Assembly: GCA_000442125.1 (NCBI GenBank)
Contig: KE546968.1
Location: 1,893,795 to 1,957,794 of the forward strand
DNA length: 64,000 bases
Source: Opeltia flavorubescens
Taxonomy: Eukaryota; Ascomycota; Lecanoromycetes; Teloschistales; Teloschistaceae
Direction: 5' to 3'
A program made the position numbers and the translations under genes. Below the pieces are notes generated by a model. It did not search any database. It saw only the letters and a list, made by a program, of their open reading frames with translations, and was not told the DNA's origin. Of this stretch, positions 1-12,379 are shown one piece after another (position 1 is the stretch's first letter; each line of letters opens with the position of its first letter).

Positions 1-1260
1 TATCTAGCTTATTTATTTTTTAAATTTAATCTAATTAATTAATCGTTTATAATCCTTTATTAACTCGAAACCTATATTAAACGCTACTAATTTTTAAAAT
101 TATACTAAATTATAACCGACCTATAACTAGTTTTTATTTTTATTCGGTTATATAAATAGCTATAATATATATTTTTTTATTATTAACCGTTTTTTATTAA
201 TTAATCGTTTTACTTTTTAGGCTTTTAAAATTATTTAACTTTAATAATATATTACCCTCTAGTTTATTATACGATCTATTTATAATTATAATTTCGAATC
301 TAATAGAGCTATTAAAGCGCTAAAAGAGATATAATACTAGATTTAATAATATATCGTTAATAGAAAAAATTAAAAAGCTAGAAAGTAAACGCGGGCCGGT
401 TACTATTTATAATATACTATAAGTCGAATAAAATATTATAATCGATAAAAAACCGGTAGAATTACTTTCTATTTAGCGTTTTAACGATTTCGAGATCTAC
501 TATACTTTAATAAATTTAGATAAAAAAGAAAAAAAATAATTAACGACTATAATAAAAGCCACGGATAATAATAATATAATAGATATAATTATATAACTTT
601 TTAAATTAAAAATAAATATCGGTAGAATAAAAATAGATTAGTAGCTTTTATATATAAAGCCTCGGCCTAATATAATTAAATAAATCTTTAAAAAAGGAAT
701 AAAACGCCGATAGAATCTATTATACAAGGAAAATAAAAATTAGATATATAATATTCTAAGACGCGGCTTTTATTAGGTCTATTAATTAAATATTAATAGC
801 TTTAATAGTCTAGAAAAGATTTTTAATACTCTAATATATAAATTCTAATAGCTAACTTTTACGATATTATTTAATAGCTATTGCGTAAATAGTAATAGTT
901 ATATTATTTATAAAAAAAGCCGACCGCGTTAGATATCTTCGCTAGAAAAATCTTATACGATATTATTAAATAATTTATAGAATATAATCTAGGAATAGTT
1001 TAACGCTATTAATAATAGAATATATACTAAATATTAATATCGAGTACGGAAAACTAATATTATTTTTAATTAGCTTTTTAAATAATTAATACTTCGGAAT
1101 TTGTTTTAAATAGCTATAAAAAATAAATATACTATTTTAAATAGCTTTATTAAAATTTAGTATTATTAGATTATATTAAATAAAAATTAGTATTATAAAA
1201 TAGTAATAAAAGGCTTTATATTTTTTAGTATAGTTTTTAGCTATACTAAAAAGTACTATT

Positions 1261-1344
1261 TAAGCGTAGTCTAGTCTACCGGGCCTAGCAGGAACTCTGG
1301 CTTATTCTAATATAATAGTTGAAAAAGCCGTTGCGCTACGCTTA
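1261..1344. repeat. 84-bp GC-rich pocket bounded by 9-bp inverted repeats
   Basis: The stretch begins TAAGCGTAG (1261-1269) and ends CTACGCTTA (1336-1344), a perfect 9-bp inverted repeat. GC is about 44% (37 of 84 by hand count), roughly twice the sampled average of the window. It keeps four CpA/TpG sites in 84 bases, against three in the first 1000 bases. It is therefore a short segment that largely escaped RIP. It could be a small inverted-repeat element, a junction between older repeats, or a chance unique remnant. No target-site duplication is evident outside the 9-bp arms, so a transposon end is not proven. Confidence 0.45.
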
Positions 1345-2836
1345 TTTAATCGGATAATTTTAAAGAATAAACTAAATTAATCCCGTTATTTATTTTTTAA
1401 TAAGTCTTTTTAATTAATAAAGCTTTTTATTAAATAATAATATTTTTTAAATAGTTTTAAATTTAATAGTTTTTCTAAAAGGGTATTAAGCGTTTAATAA
1501 GTAAGCTTTAGCTTTTATATATCGCTAATATTATAGTACCGATAACGTTTCCTTTTATCCTATAATATAATTAGGTTTATTTTTTTCTAACTTCTAAGCT
1601 CTATAAAATAACTAAATAAACCTCGCGGGTTTACGGTTAATAGGCGTAAAAAAATATAAATAATTTTTTTATTAAACCTTTCGATTCGTAGAGGATAGAT
1701 AAAAAAAGTTTAGCTATTTAAAAATTTCCTATTCTAAATTAGTTTAAAGAGCCGCGATAATTTTTTATTTATTTAATTATTAGAAATAAATAATAGAGTA
1801 TAAGAGCTATTATAAAAAAATAGCCTATTAATAAATAATATTAAGATAAGTATTTAATATTCGACTTTATACTACTTTTCTCGCGAGATATATAATAAAG
1901 AATATTAATACTAGAAGATCTTAAAAAAATATAAATCGAAGAGATTAAATATTAAATTCGATATAATTTTATAAAAGTAATTAATAGAAAAACGAACGCT
2001 TTTATTAATATTTAAAAGGTAGTTTTTAATAGATAACTACCGTTTTAATTATATTTATACCTTATTAGTATAATAAATTTAATAAAAGATTAGTAAAAAG
2101 TAATTTAATAATATTAAAAAAATAAATATTTTATAAACTTAATTTTATACTATAATATTCTCCCGCGAAATAATATATTTAGTATAATATAAGTATAATT
2201 TATTATCGACCGGGCGGTTAGTTACGGGCTAATTCCCGGTAAATTTTAATAACTCTCTTTATATATATTATTATCGCGAGCGTAATATTTTAACTTTTTA
2301 AATTTTAGAAAAAGAGCTTAAAAGATATACTTATTTTATAAAAAAATAAAAGCCCCGTTAATTTAATATTATAATTTATTTATTAATATTAAAATAATTT
2401 ACGTTAATATTTAATTACGCGATAATTTTTTTAGAAAAAATTAAAATTAATTAATATTTTATATTAAATTTTTTTTATATTCTTTATATAATCTATTTTA
2501 TTATTATTATTTAAATATTATATATCTATACTATTATAATATTATATTTTCTATTAATTTCTAAAAGTTTTTTAAACTAGATTAAATTTTTAATTAAATA
2601 ATCTAGATTAATTTACGCGTTAGCTTTAATTTTACAACTAGCAGCCGGTTAATTAATTACTAATTAATGTTATTTATAAACCGCTAAAGTATTTTTTTAC
2701 GAATTTAACGTTTTTTAAAATCTTATTATATATTAGTTAAAAAACCTATTAAATATATTATAATAAGCTATTTTATAATATATTTAATTAAATATTTATT
2801 TATTTTAAAATAGTCTACTATAATATAAAGGATTCC

Positions 2837-2856
2837 TATATATATATATATATATA
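2837..2856. repeat. (TA)10 microsatellite
   Basis: Ten uninterrupted TA units. RIP makes TA steps from CA and TG, so an older CA or TG microsatellite is a possible precursor, but this cannot be told from the sequence. Confidence 0.9.
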
Positions 2857-5800
2857 AAAATAAAGCGGAAAAACCTCTTTAATAGCTACTGAAATTCGAA
2901 AATCGTAGTATATTTTATTTTAGGATAATAAAATAAGTAGAATCTACCGATATAAATATTTATTTAGAGCGCCGAGTATTAATTAAATATTTTTTTTAAA
3001 ATTCTTTTTATAAATCGACTAGATATTAATTATAACTCCGCTATTAAAATATAATAATTTAATTTATAGGCCTAGAATATAATATTTTATTCTCGCTTAA
3101 ATTTAATATCGAATCGCCGTTTTTATTTATTTTTTGCCTTTTTATATTTTTATTAGGAGGTATATTCTATAATTTCTTTTTTTTATTAACCTTCTCGACC
3201 TTAAATTTATATTATATTATTAAATAATAATTATAATAGAGGTTCGAAGTTTTTTATAATAATTTATTCTTTATTAGTAAGCCTATTAATATATTTAGGC
3301 GTACCGACTATATATTATTATTACTTCCCTTTTTTTTATTTATATTTATTGTTTTAGCCTAAGATATTATTATTAAAATAGAGGAAGCTTTAAAGTGCTG
3401 ATACTTAGAAGGAATACTCGCGAAACTCGCTATAGCTATATTAATTATTAATTCTAGTAATATTTCGGGTATTATATCGAGAGGATAAAAAGTATTTATA
3501 GTATATTTATAAAAAAGGTTATTATTTTATAATTAAGCGGCGAGCGCGTTTAAGTATTTAAATTAGGAGGTCGGAGTTTATAAAAAAGCTAAAAAGCGGT
3601 ATAATATTAGTAAGTCGATTTTATAAAAGAATAAAAGAAAGAATTATCTAGATTTATATTTTAAATAGGAGTTTAGATTAATAATACGCTAGTAATATTT
3701 ATTGGAGGCTAAAAGAATTAAATAGAAGAAAAAGTATAATTAATTATCGATATTTATAATATCTTCTTTAATTTATACTATTAGTATATTAAATAGTACC
3801 TTTATATTATAATAGTATATAGTATATTATTAAGGAAAAGATATAAGCGCTATAAAGAATATAAAGTATAGAATAAATAGACTAATTTTAGAATTAATAC
3901 GATATAACCCGATTATAAACTAATTAAATATTATTAATAGTCTTATACTATCTAATATACTATTTTTTTAAATCTGGAAAGTTACTTTTATCTTAATTAA
4001 TAATACGCGTGGTAATTAAATAGATTATTAAATAAAAATTTTAAGATCCTACGGATATTAAATTTAATTAAAGATTTTCCGATTTTTAAATATACCCGCG
4101 TTTATTAAACTACTGTATTTTTTATACGTCGCGTTTTTAATATTATCTAGGCTTTATATATAACTCGAGCCGTATAAATAGGCTAGCTAAAAAATTAAAC
4201 GTAGTTATTAATATATTAAAGGATATTTTTTTAATTAATCCTTATTTATTTTTAATAGCCTAGATATAAAAAATCTAGCGCGATTACAGCGATACTATAG
4301 AAAAGCGATATTTATAAAACTTTTATTCTAGCGACTTTAATAAATAAATAACGATTTTAATTATTACTATAATAGTATAAATTAAAAAATAGTATTTTAA
4401 TAAAGCTATTACTAAATAAATTACTAAATATCCTTTTTATTTTTTTTATACGAGTCTAGATTTAAATAGTTTAGATTAAAATTTATTCTATTTATAGTTT
4501 AACGTAATAGATTTATTTTCTAAAACTACGTAAAACTAATTTAAAAGAGAAAAAATATAGAATATATTAATTAAAAACTATAGGAGGTTAGTTTTAATTA
4601 TTATTTTTTTAATATTTTTTAATACTATATCAGCTTTTAAATAATTTTTTATAAGAGAGAAGTCCTATAATAAAATAGGTTTCTATTAATATCGTAAAAA
4701 CCGTACGGCTTCTATATTTATATAGTTTTTAATATATCCCGCTGGCGGATATTATAAATATACCCGAGCTAAAATTATAGATAGTTAAAAACCAACTTTA
4801 AAAATTATATAAAAAGTATATATAAATAGAGATATATATATCTACGCTTATAATTATTAGATAAGAAGTCTATATTAAAAAAAATTTTTATTAATAAAGT
4901 TAAATCGATATAAAAATTCCGCTAATTTAAATATTAATATTTCTTTAAAGTTTTATTTAAAACTATATAAGCTTTATAATTTAATATAAATTTTATAAAT
5001 ATTACTATATAGTATATAAAACTAATTTATTTTAATTTCTTAACTATAAAGTATAGATAGTCGATATTATTAAAACTTACTATAGTTGTTTTTAATAACG
5101 AATTTATTTAAAAATAAAAGTTTTTAAATTTATTAAGCTCGATCGAAATTACGTTTTTTTCTATTTCTAGATTATATTTTAATACGCTTTAATAGTTTTA
5201 AATAAGAAAATAGATCTTTTATATAAAATCGATTTTTTATATAGCGTTATTTATATTTAATAATTTATTATTTTATTTAGCTTTTAATCGCTAATTATTT
5301 TCGTTTAACGTTATAGAATTCTCTTTAGATACTTATTTAAGAATTATCTACCTTAGTAGTACTCGGACCTCAATAGCTTCTTTATAAAGTATAGCCTAGT
5401 AGTATTTATAGCGTTATTATACAGGTTTATTATCCTATAAATCTAAACTAAATCTATTATCTTTTTTATTAAACAACCTCTAGTATTAAATATATTCGAG
5501 TTTTAGATATAAAATAGGATAAGATAAAATAAAGGTAGTTATAGTAACTATTTCCTATAATTTTATATAATAAAAAAAATTAAAAAGGCGTAAAAATCTA
5601 TAAAAGCTAATTAATAATTAGACGTATTCGATCGCTCGGTTAAATAGAAAAATATTTATAAAATAACCGGCGATAGAAAAACTTTAATAGAATAGCGTAT
5701 ACTTTTATATTAATAATAACTCTATATTATTAATAAAATAAAGTTAAAAGGCTAAATTAATTACTTTATAATATTTTATTAGCGGCCGCGCGGGTAAATA

Positions 5801-5950
5801 AACGGGGCTTAGCGTACTAGTTAATTAATTTAGGTATCGAGTAAATTTATAGAAATATAGAATTAATTTATTTTAATTAAAGGATAAAAAAATAATAATT
5901 AAATATTAAAGTCTAGCTTTTAAAGATATATTAGTATTTATAATATTTTT

Positions 5951-5994
5951 TATATTTATAATATATAATACTCTTTATATTTATAATATATAGT
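5951..5994. repeat. Two-copy direct repeat, 25-bp period
   Basis: The block TATATTTATAATATATA occurs at 5951 and again at 5976, separated by a short ATACTCTT-like linker. It is a simple local duplication in AT-rich DNA with no visible function. Confidence 0.7.
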
Positions 5995-8418
5995 AAAGAA
6001 ACTTTTAGGATATATTTTTACTAAAGCTAGAGCGCCCTTTAAATACTCTAGGCCCTTTTTTTTTTTTTAGCCGCTTTTATTAGATTAAAGTTTTCTTTTC
6101 TAGCGGTTCTTCTTCTATTATACTATTTAATTAACCTGGATTTCGGTTTATTTAGTCCGGCGTTATTTATTTAATTTACGCTTAAATATTATTATAATAA
6201 TATTATAATTTTATAGAAAATACTAGAATTTTTTAAAGTTTTTATAATATAGTATTCTATAATCTATATTTCTATTATAGATTTCCACGTTATTTTTTCC
6301 TACTTTAAAGGCCGCTGCGAAGTAATATTAAATTTTTACTAAAAATATAATTTTTTCCGCTGATAATATTTAATTAGTTTCTTTAATAGTATTATTTTTA
6401 TAGTCGATTTTTTTATATATAACTATTCCTAATTATAAATATTTATCTTTAAGTCTTTATTTATTTATATATAAATAATCGATTTTAAAGTTATTAGTAG
6501 TACTATAAAATATAGTATTATTCTCCTAGTTAAATAATAATTATAAAGAGAGTTAATCTACGATTAATTTAGCTATAATAATTATATCTATATAACTATT
6601 AAAACCGTAAAAGATTTCTAAATTAGTTTTAGAATTTAGATATCTCTTAATAAAGCTTTTAACTAATAGTTTTTTAGACTAATTATTTAATATTTTAGCT
6701 TTTAGAGATATTAAATAACGGTATTCGATATTAAGGACCCGATTAACTTTAATTTTACCGTATATAGAGTAGACCTATCCCTAATTAATAATCGTAAATA
6801 AATATTAATATAGTTTAAATTAGAAATAATCGAATATTTTATTAAATACTAATTTTTTTCCCGTTAACGCTTTAAAATCGCGATAAACGGTTTATATAAA
6901 AATATCGCGGACTTTATTAATTTAATTTATATTTATTATACTTTAATTTTTTATTATATAAATATATAGTATTCGCGTAAAATCGGGAAGCGATTTTAAA
7001 TCCTTTTCTAATATAAAGTCGTATTTAATTAGGCCCGTATTAATTTTTCTTATTATTTATAGAAGTATATTTACCACGTAATTTTTAACGTTAAAACGCG
7101 GGCTTTATTTTAATCGCGTTTTTATACCGTCCTTCTTATAGTATTAAATAGACTATAATATATTTATATTAGATTTAAAGATAGGGAGTAGTTTTATAAT
7201 AAGCGATTAGGAAATATCGAACTTTAAATTTAGGATCCGTTCTTCTTTTTATAGTAATTTAAGGCTTTTATCCTTAAATTTTCGTTCGATTTCCCTAATA
7301 TATTTAAATATCGTCCTAGGGTAATAAATTATTATATTTTTATAGCGGTAAGAATCCTTTTATACTTTAACTAGCGTATTTTCTAGATTTAGTCCGTATT
7401 TTAATTTATTATAATAATTATTAGTATTTATTACTATATTTAATATAAAATTAATAGATAAAATTAATTACTAGTATTAATATTTAAGAAAATATACTAT
7501 TTCCCTATATATTTTAATATCTAGATATAGCTATTCGCTTAATATTTCGGGATAGATTACTATTAATTAATAATTAAATAGAAAAATAGTAATTAAAAAA
7601 GATTTTTAGTATTATAAATTAAGGTTCTTTTAATAAAAAGTTTATTTTTATATATATTATTATTACTAAAATATATTTACTCTAGAAATAATTACTTATA
7701 ATTATACGGTAGTTATACTATAAGGAATTGTAATTTAAATAGTGCCTATAGCTATTTATTTATATTTTTCCTATTTTTATAGGACTTTATATAGCGTAAT
7801 AATACTAATATTAAAATCTAGTAAATACGGTCTAAAAAACTAAGCAAGCCTATTAGATAAATATAGTTATTCTAAAATTTAAATTATATTTATAGAAAAC
7901 TCCCGGATAGGTATATATAATTACTAATAAAAGTAAAATTTAATAATTATTAGAGTTTTAGGAGTATTCGAGCTATAAATTATAATTATTAACTATTAAT
8001 TAGTATTATTATATATAATTCGATAATACTCGCTTTAAAATCTCTTTTTAATATATAAAGTACTTTTTTTAATTAAACCCACCTTATCGAAGCGGATTAC
8101 TATCTTATATAATATATTATAGTTACTATTTAATTATTTTTTATATAAAAGCTAAACTTTAAACCTATTTATAATAATAAAATATTTAACTTTTATTAAT
8201 TATTAATTATATAATATCTATTATTAATTAAAGGGTAAAGTTGAATAATTTAGTATATTATTAATATTATCGATTTAAAAACGCGAGTTAAATTTAAAGC
8301 TTATTTTATATAAAATTTATATTAAATAATCTCTAATAGTAAATTTCTCTATTTCTATATTTATATTCGGTAAGATTCTTTTAAAAGATAATACTAATAT
8401 TATATATTTAAATAGAAT

Positions 8419-8452
8419 TAAGCGAAGTAAATAGTATAAATAAGCGAAGTAA
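8419..8452. repeat. 12-bp direct repeat, 22-bp spacing
   Basis: TAAGCGAAGTAA occurs at 8419-8430 and again, identical, at 8441-8452. It lies just outside copy A of the repeated element. No function can be assigned. Confidence 0.8.
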
Positions 8453-8789
8453 GGATCTATATATTAGGAAATAGAACGTACGCGCTATTTAAAGACGGAA
8501 GTAGCTTTTTTACTTATAAAATTCTAAAGTTATTCTAAAATTAGTAATAACCGAGGGTTATAATTCGGCGGTAAGTTTTATTATCGAATTTATTATCTAT
8601 TTACGCTTTTTTAAATTATATAGTAATAAATAGTTCTATATTATATAATAATAAGCGAATAATTAAAGGAAGAGAAAAAAAAGCAATTTCCTAATCTTTA
8701 TTAGTTTATAATCGATTCTAGCGCTTATAAATAGTTTAGAAAACTGTAGATAAAAATACTATAAGGATAGATAAATTTAAGCTGCGGTA

Positions 8790-10240
8790 AATTAAAAAAA
8801 AATAAATAATTAGTATTCGAGGTCTATAAATACTTAATTATAATTACCGCTATACGGGTTCGGTATTAGATTATATTAAAGGTTACCGCTAAGCTTTATT
8901 ATTTTAAATTAGGCTTAGTTATTTACGCCTTTAGTCTTATTAGAACTATATTTTATATTATTATAATTATTCAACTACCTAATTACTATTCTTTCCTATA
9001 TATATAGATATATTTCCGAAATAATATTATTTTTCGTATAATAGACTATATAAATATATATTTAACTTTTATACTTTTAAAATAATTGTATCGCGTAAAG
9101 TATCTTCTATTTTTTTATTTAATTATTTTATTTAATTGCTTATACGATTTAATTTTAATAAAAATCTACTACGTTCCTATTATATTAGAAAACGGCGATA
9201 GTAGAATCGAATAACTATTTATTTTTAAAGTTAGAACGGTATTTAAAAACTTTCTTCGTTACTCCGAATTAAAGGATATCTAGTTTATTTTACTAACGTT
9301 CTAAATCGACTATCTTAATAGTATAGAGGGCCTTATTAAAATAGCTTCTATTATTTATACTATTCGCTATATAAACTCCCTTTTTATTATTCTATCTAAA
9401 AAAATCTTTTAAATTTATAAAATAATCAATCCGTAAATAACTAATAATAAGTAGATCCTAATCGAATAACGTCTATTTCCTCCGCTATTTAATAGAATAT
9501 AGGCTTAGATAAAAATAATATTAATAATTAGCGAGTCGCTATAAATTATATATATATTATAAGTTAGTTAAAAACGCGATTAAAAGCTTTAAGTATAAAA
9601 GCGAAAATTATTAGTAATAAAAAATATATAATCCTCTATAAAGTTTATTAGTATATTATATATCGTTATTTCGACTTTTATACGCTAAAAAAATAGTAGC
9701 TAATCGCTATAATAGAAAATTCGCCTAATAAGGCCGGGGTACCACTTAATATATCTATATTAATTTTCGAATTAAGTAGTAAATTTCTTTAATAATAGGA
9801 ATATTTTATTAAATAGGCGAATAATATAAATTATAGGTAGTATTCGGATAATTAATTAGACTACTACCTTAATATATTAGTATATAGGCCGCCGAAGAAA
9901 AATTTCTAAAAAAATAAATCTAGAATAAACGGCGAGAATATTACCTTCTAGCGATTTAAAAAATAATAGAAAAATATTATCTCCAGTAAATAAACCTAAA
10001 TATTATAGAGAAGATTTATATTTATAAAGATTTAGAAGATTTTATTATAAAACCACGTTTAATACGGTAAAAGTAGATCTAGATAGTATAAATAGTATAT
10101 ATTCCAGCCTGAGATCTAATAAAAAATAGGGAAAAAACTAATAAAATTATATTGGAAGTACTATATTAAATAAACTTTTTTTAATTATATCTATTTAAAG
10201 ACGGATATATATATATAACTAAACTTTTAATTTTAATATA
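8790..10240 (-). pseudogene. Decayed coding region of the repeated element, copy A, downstream half
   Basis: Read on the minus strand, this region shares short protein motifs with copy B at 55005-56560. Both have a phenylalanine-threonine-glycine-aspartate motif followed by a hydrophobic run (near 9980-9930 in A and 56300-56250 in B). Further on both have an Ala-Leu-Leu motif, then Phe and two isoleucines (about 9730), a Tyr-Phe-Asn-Lys motif (about 9340), a Lys-Leu-Asp-Ile motif and a Thr-Lys-Lys motif (about 9280-9240). Conservation is at codon level, which supports a real former gene and not chance AT similarity. I do not recognise the family. Isoleucine, leucine and tyrosine are over-represented, as expected after RIP, so composition is no guide to function. 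Confidence 0.6.
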
Positions 10241-10274
10241 TATAAATTACTAAGTTAAATTAAACCACGATCTA

Positions 10275-10496
10275 TTTATTTTTTTTAATCGATATTATAT
10301 TAGTACAATATATATAAAACGGGTATAATTCTAATATAAATATTTTATCCAGCGAATTAATTCGATTTCTAAATTTTTTTCTAAATTTCTTCTTAAGTTT
10401 CTTCCCAAGTTTCTTCTTAAGAGAAATTATATATATATTTTTATTTAATATTCGATTAATTATTAAATAAACTATAGTTCTTATTAATAAAAGTTT
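10275..10496 (-). other. 74-codon lysine-rich open frame inside copy A
   Basis: On the minus strand, 74 consecutive sense codons run from 10496 to 10275 and end in TAG (10274-10272). That is long for this window. The middle is strongly basic, with repeated Leu-Lys-Lys-Lys and Phe-Arg-Lys-Lys units encoded by four 12-bp repeats (10371-10418). It keeps a few TG/CA-containing codons (CTT GGG, CTG GAT, TGT), so it looks less RIPped than its surroundings. There is no ATG, so it is not presented as a gene. It lies between the two decayed coding halves on the same strand and could be a basic linker or tail of the old protein. Alternatively it stayed open by chance because A-rich codons give RIP few targets. 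Confidence 0.4.
10371..10418. repeat. Four 12-bp tandem units, multiple of three
   Basis: Units start at 10371, 10383, 10395 and 10407, with the pattern AAGTTTCTTCTT and small changes. The 12-base period keeps the minus-strand frame open and encodes a lysine-rich four-residue repeat. No counterpart was found in copy B. Confidence 0.75.
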
Positions 10497-10532
10497 TTAT
10501 AGAAGACTTATTACTATTTTTAGATTTTTAGG

Positions 10533-10593
10533 TAGATTAATAAAAATTTAGCGCTTGCAGTAATACTATAAACGCTAAGCTTTTATTAATCTA
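10533..10593. repeat. 61-bp palindrome with AGTAATACT core, copy A
   Basis: An odd-length palindrome centred on 10563, with no spacer. Twenty-five of 30 arm pairs match and all five mismatches are transitions, the kind RIP creates, so it was probably perfect before decay. The centre reads GCAGTAATACT. A palindrome with the same core lies at the matching internal position of copy B (57872-57920), with similar flanks on both sides. It sits between the right decayed coding part and the lysine-rich frame. In RNA it would fold as a strong hairpin. Its role is unknown: intergenic hairpin, recombination site, or the join of two inverted ends are all possible. Confidence 0.8.
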
Positions 10594-10609
10594 AACTATT
10601 ACTATTATT

Positions 10610-12370
10610 CGAATAGCTTAATATTCCGCTTTAAACTTTAACACCTGTTTATTAAATATTTAGAGCTGGATTTTAATTATAAAGGTCTAGTAATTTATAT
10701 AAATATACCTATCTAGTTATATTATAGTAGCTTTTTTAAAATCTCTAGTACTATTAATTACGTAGCGTTTTATTCGAAGAGCTTTTAATATCTATAATAC
10801 TAAAATAAAATAAGCTCTAGATATAAATAAAACTCTAGGAATTATATATATATTAGTCCAATATCGGGTCTAAAAGCTACTAAACTATTTCTAGCCCGGT
10901 TCTAAAATAATTAGAAATCGAATAGAATAAAATAATCTAATAGACAATTTCTAGATTAATATAATTATAATAGTATTATTTTTAAATAAGATATATAAAC
11001 TAGTAGAAGTCTAGTTAAAGACCTAGAAAAAAAACTTCTAGTAAAATTTCCGATAATTATAAATTGTATAACTAATATTAAAAATTTATTAAAAGGAATT
11101 CTATTAATATTTTTAAAAAAACTTTTAAAAGTATACTAAAATTTAAAATCAATAATAAAAAACTCGAAACTACTAAAAAAAAATACTCGCTAAAAAAAAC
11201 GTCCCGAAAAATTACCGGTATATTTTATCTAAACTTACCTGTAAAATAAGGAATTAATATTACTATTTAAATATAAAATTTTTTTAACTATATATTCTCT
11301 AATATTCAACTAGTAGTAATAAGAATTAAATTATTAGGATTAGCGAATATATAATTTATAAGTACTATATATTAACTATATATAATAAAACTTTTAATTA
11401 AGATAAATATAGGCGTTTTTATTTTATAACTTAACTTCTATATATATCCTCTACCGCGCTAGATAAGTAAAATCGAAGTCCGATATATTAAAATTTAAGA
11501 TACGCACCTATATAACGGTAAAAAAGTAATATTTAGTAAAATAAGATCCCTTATACTATTAAATAGATACTAGGTAGATATTATTACTCGAACTCCGCTT
11601 ATATTATAACGACGTTCTTTTATAAAAAATAGTACGCCGGATATTAAAGTTTATCTACTAGTTAAAAGAATTTACTAATTAATATATCTTTAAAAAAGCA
11701 CGTTACTTGTTTACTATTTATTTTATATATTTTAATACTTATAATATTACTATATACGTTATATCTAATAGTTTTTTTTAGTACTTTATAATTTAATTAT
11801 TAATAATTAGATCGAATTATTTAATCCTAATCGTTTTAAATTTATAAATACGCTCGCTTTACTTATAGAATTATTTAAGGCACGATAGCTTTATATTATT
11901 AACTTTATAGTTTTATTCTAGTATTTATTATTCTATTAATATATATCGATTCGGCTTTTTTAATTATTAAATTAATTAAGACTAAACGACTTAATATTTA
12001 ATATATAATACTTTAACTTTTATTTATTTTAATTTTACTTTAGTTATTTTATTTTATATATATTTACTTTATATTAGTAACTTTAAACCGTATATAACTT
12101 TTAATTTATCCGTTTAGAATTGCTATACTTTTTATTAGATTAATTTTAAATCTAAGTCCTCGATATTTTTTATATTATCTAGAACCTTATATATAATTAT
12201 TTATATAACGCTAAAGGCTATTAAAACGAATACCCGTTTAGCGGTATATATAAAAGAGTATAAAGTTTCTAAAGTTAAAAAACGCGTAATATAGCTAATA
12301 AATATTTTATAATTATAGATATAAAAACTATTAATAAGGAATAAACGTCTAAAATACTATTAATTTGTAA
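10610..12370 (-). pseudogene. Decayed coding region of the repeated element, copy A, upstream half
   Basis: This aligns with copy C at 62160-64000 over its whole length. Good anchors are 11260-11460 with 62990-63180, and 11580-11830 with 63310-63540. The minus-strand frame is the more open one around 11100-11650 and shares short motifs with copy C, such as Tyr-Ile then Lys-Leu (about 11440) and Lys-Phe-Tyr-Ile then Ile-Leu (about 11290). At least one triplet that is a stop in A is a tryptophan codon in C, direct evidence that the stops are RIP products. No domain is recognised. Around 11700-12180 the plus strand is T-rich, giving an A-rich coding strand. Confidence 0.55.
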
Positions 12371-12379
12371 TAGATATAG

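Larger units (their letters stand above)
1..8780. other. Decayed repeat DNA, no recognisable gene
   Basis: No frame is open for a useful length on either strand, and no family could be assigned. Short CpG-rich words that RIP cannot attack survive, such as the 13-base all-G/C run at 5782-5794, along with GC-richer spots near 389-398, 917-928 and 2208-2240. Apart from the separately listed pocket at 1261-1344 and small tandem repeats, I see nothing to annotate. The mutational signature says this was duplicated DNA, most likely transposons. Confidence 0.6.
8790..12370 (-). repeat. Unclassified repeated element, copy A (RIP-decayed)
   Basis: This stretch aligns by eye with two others in the same orientation: its left part (about 8790-10240) with 55005-56560, and its right part (about 10610-12370) with 62160-64000 and, more weakly, with 57920-58260. 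The left-part alignment runs at a near-constant offset of about 46,320 bases for several hundred bases. Minus-strand translation gives the best shared frame, so the coding strand is minus and transcription would run from 12370 toward 8790. Inside are a palindrome (10533-10593) and a lysine-rich open frame (10275-10496). The element is clearly broken, with many stops in the shared frame. It is at least 3.6 kb; true ends were not found, and weak similarity may continue below 8790. The family is not recognised. Confidence 0.8.

Noticed and set aside
12209-12360. Plus-strand open run in copy A resembling the helix-turn-helix start of a pogo/Fot1 transposase
   Set aside because: The frame is not conserved in copy C, and this DNA lies inside a longer homologous unit whose better frame is on the minus strand. 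The likeness is to low-complexity basic sequence.
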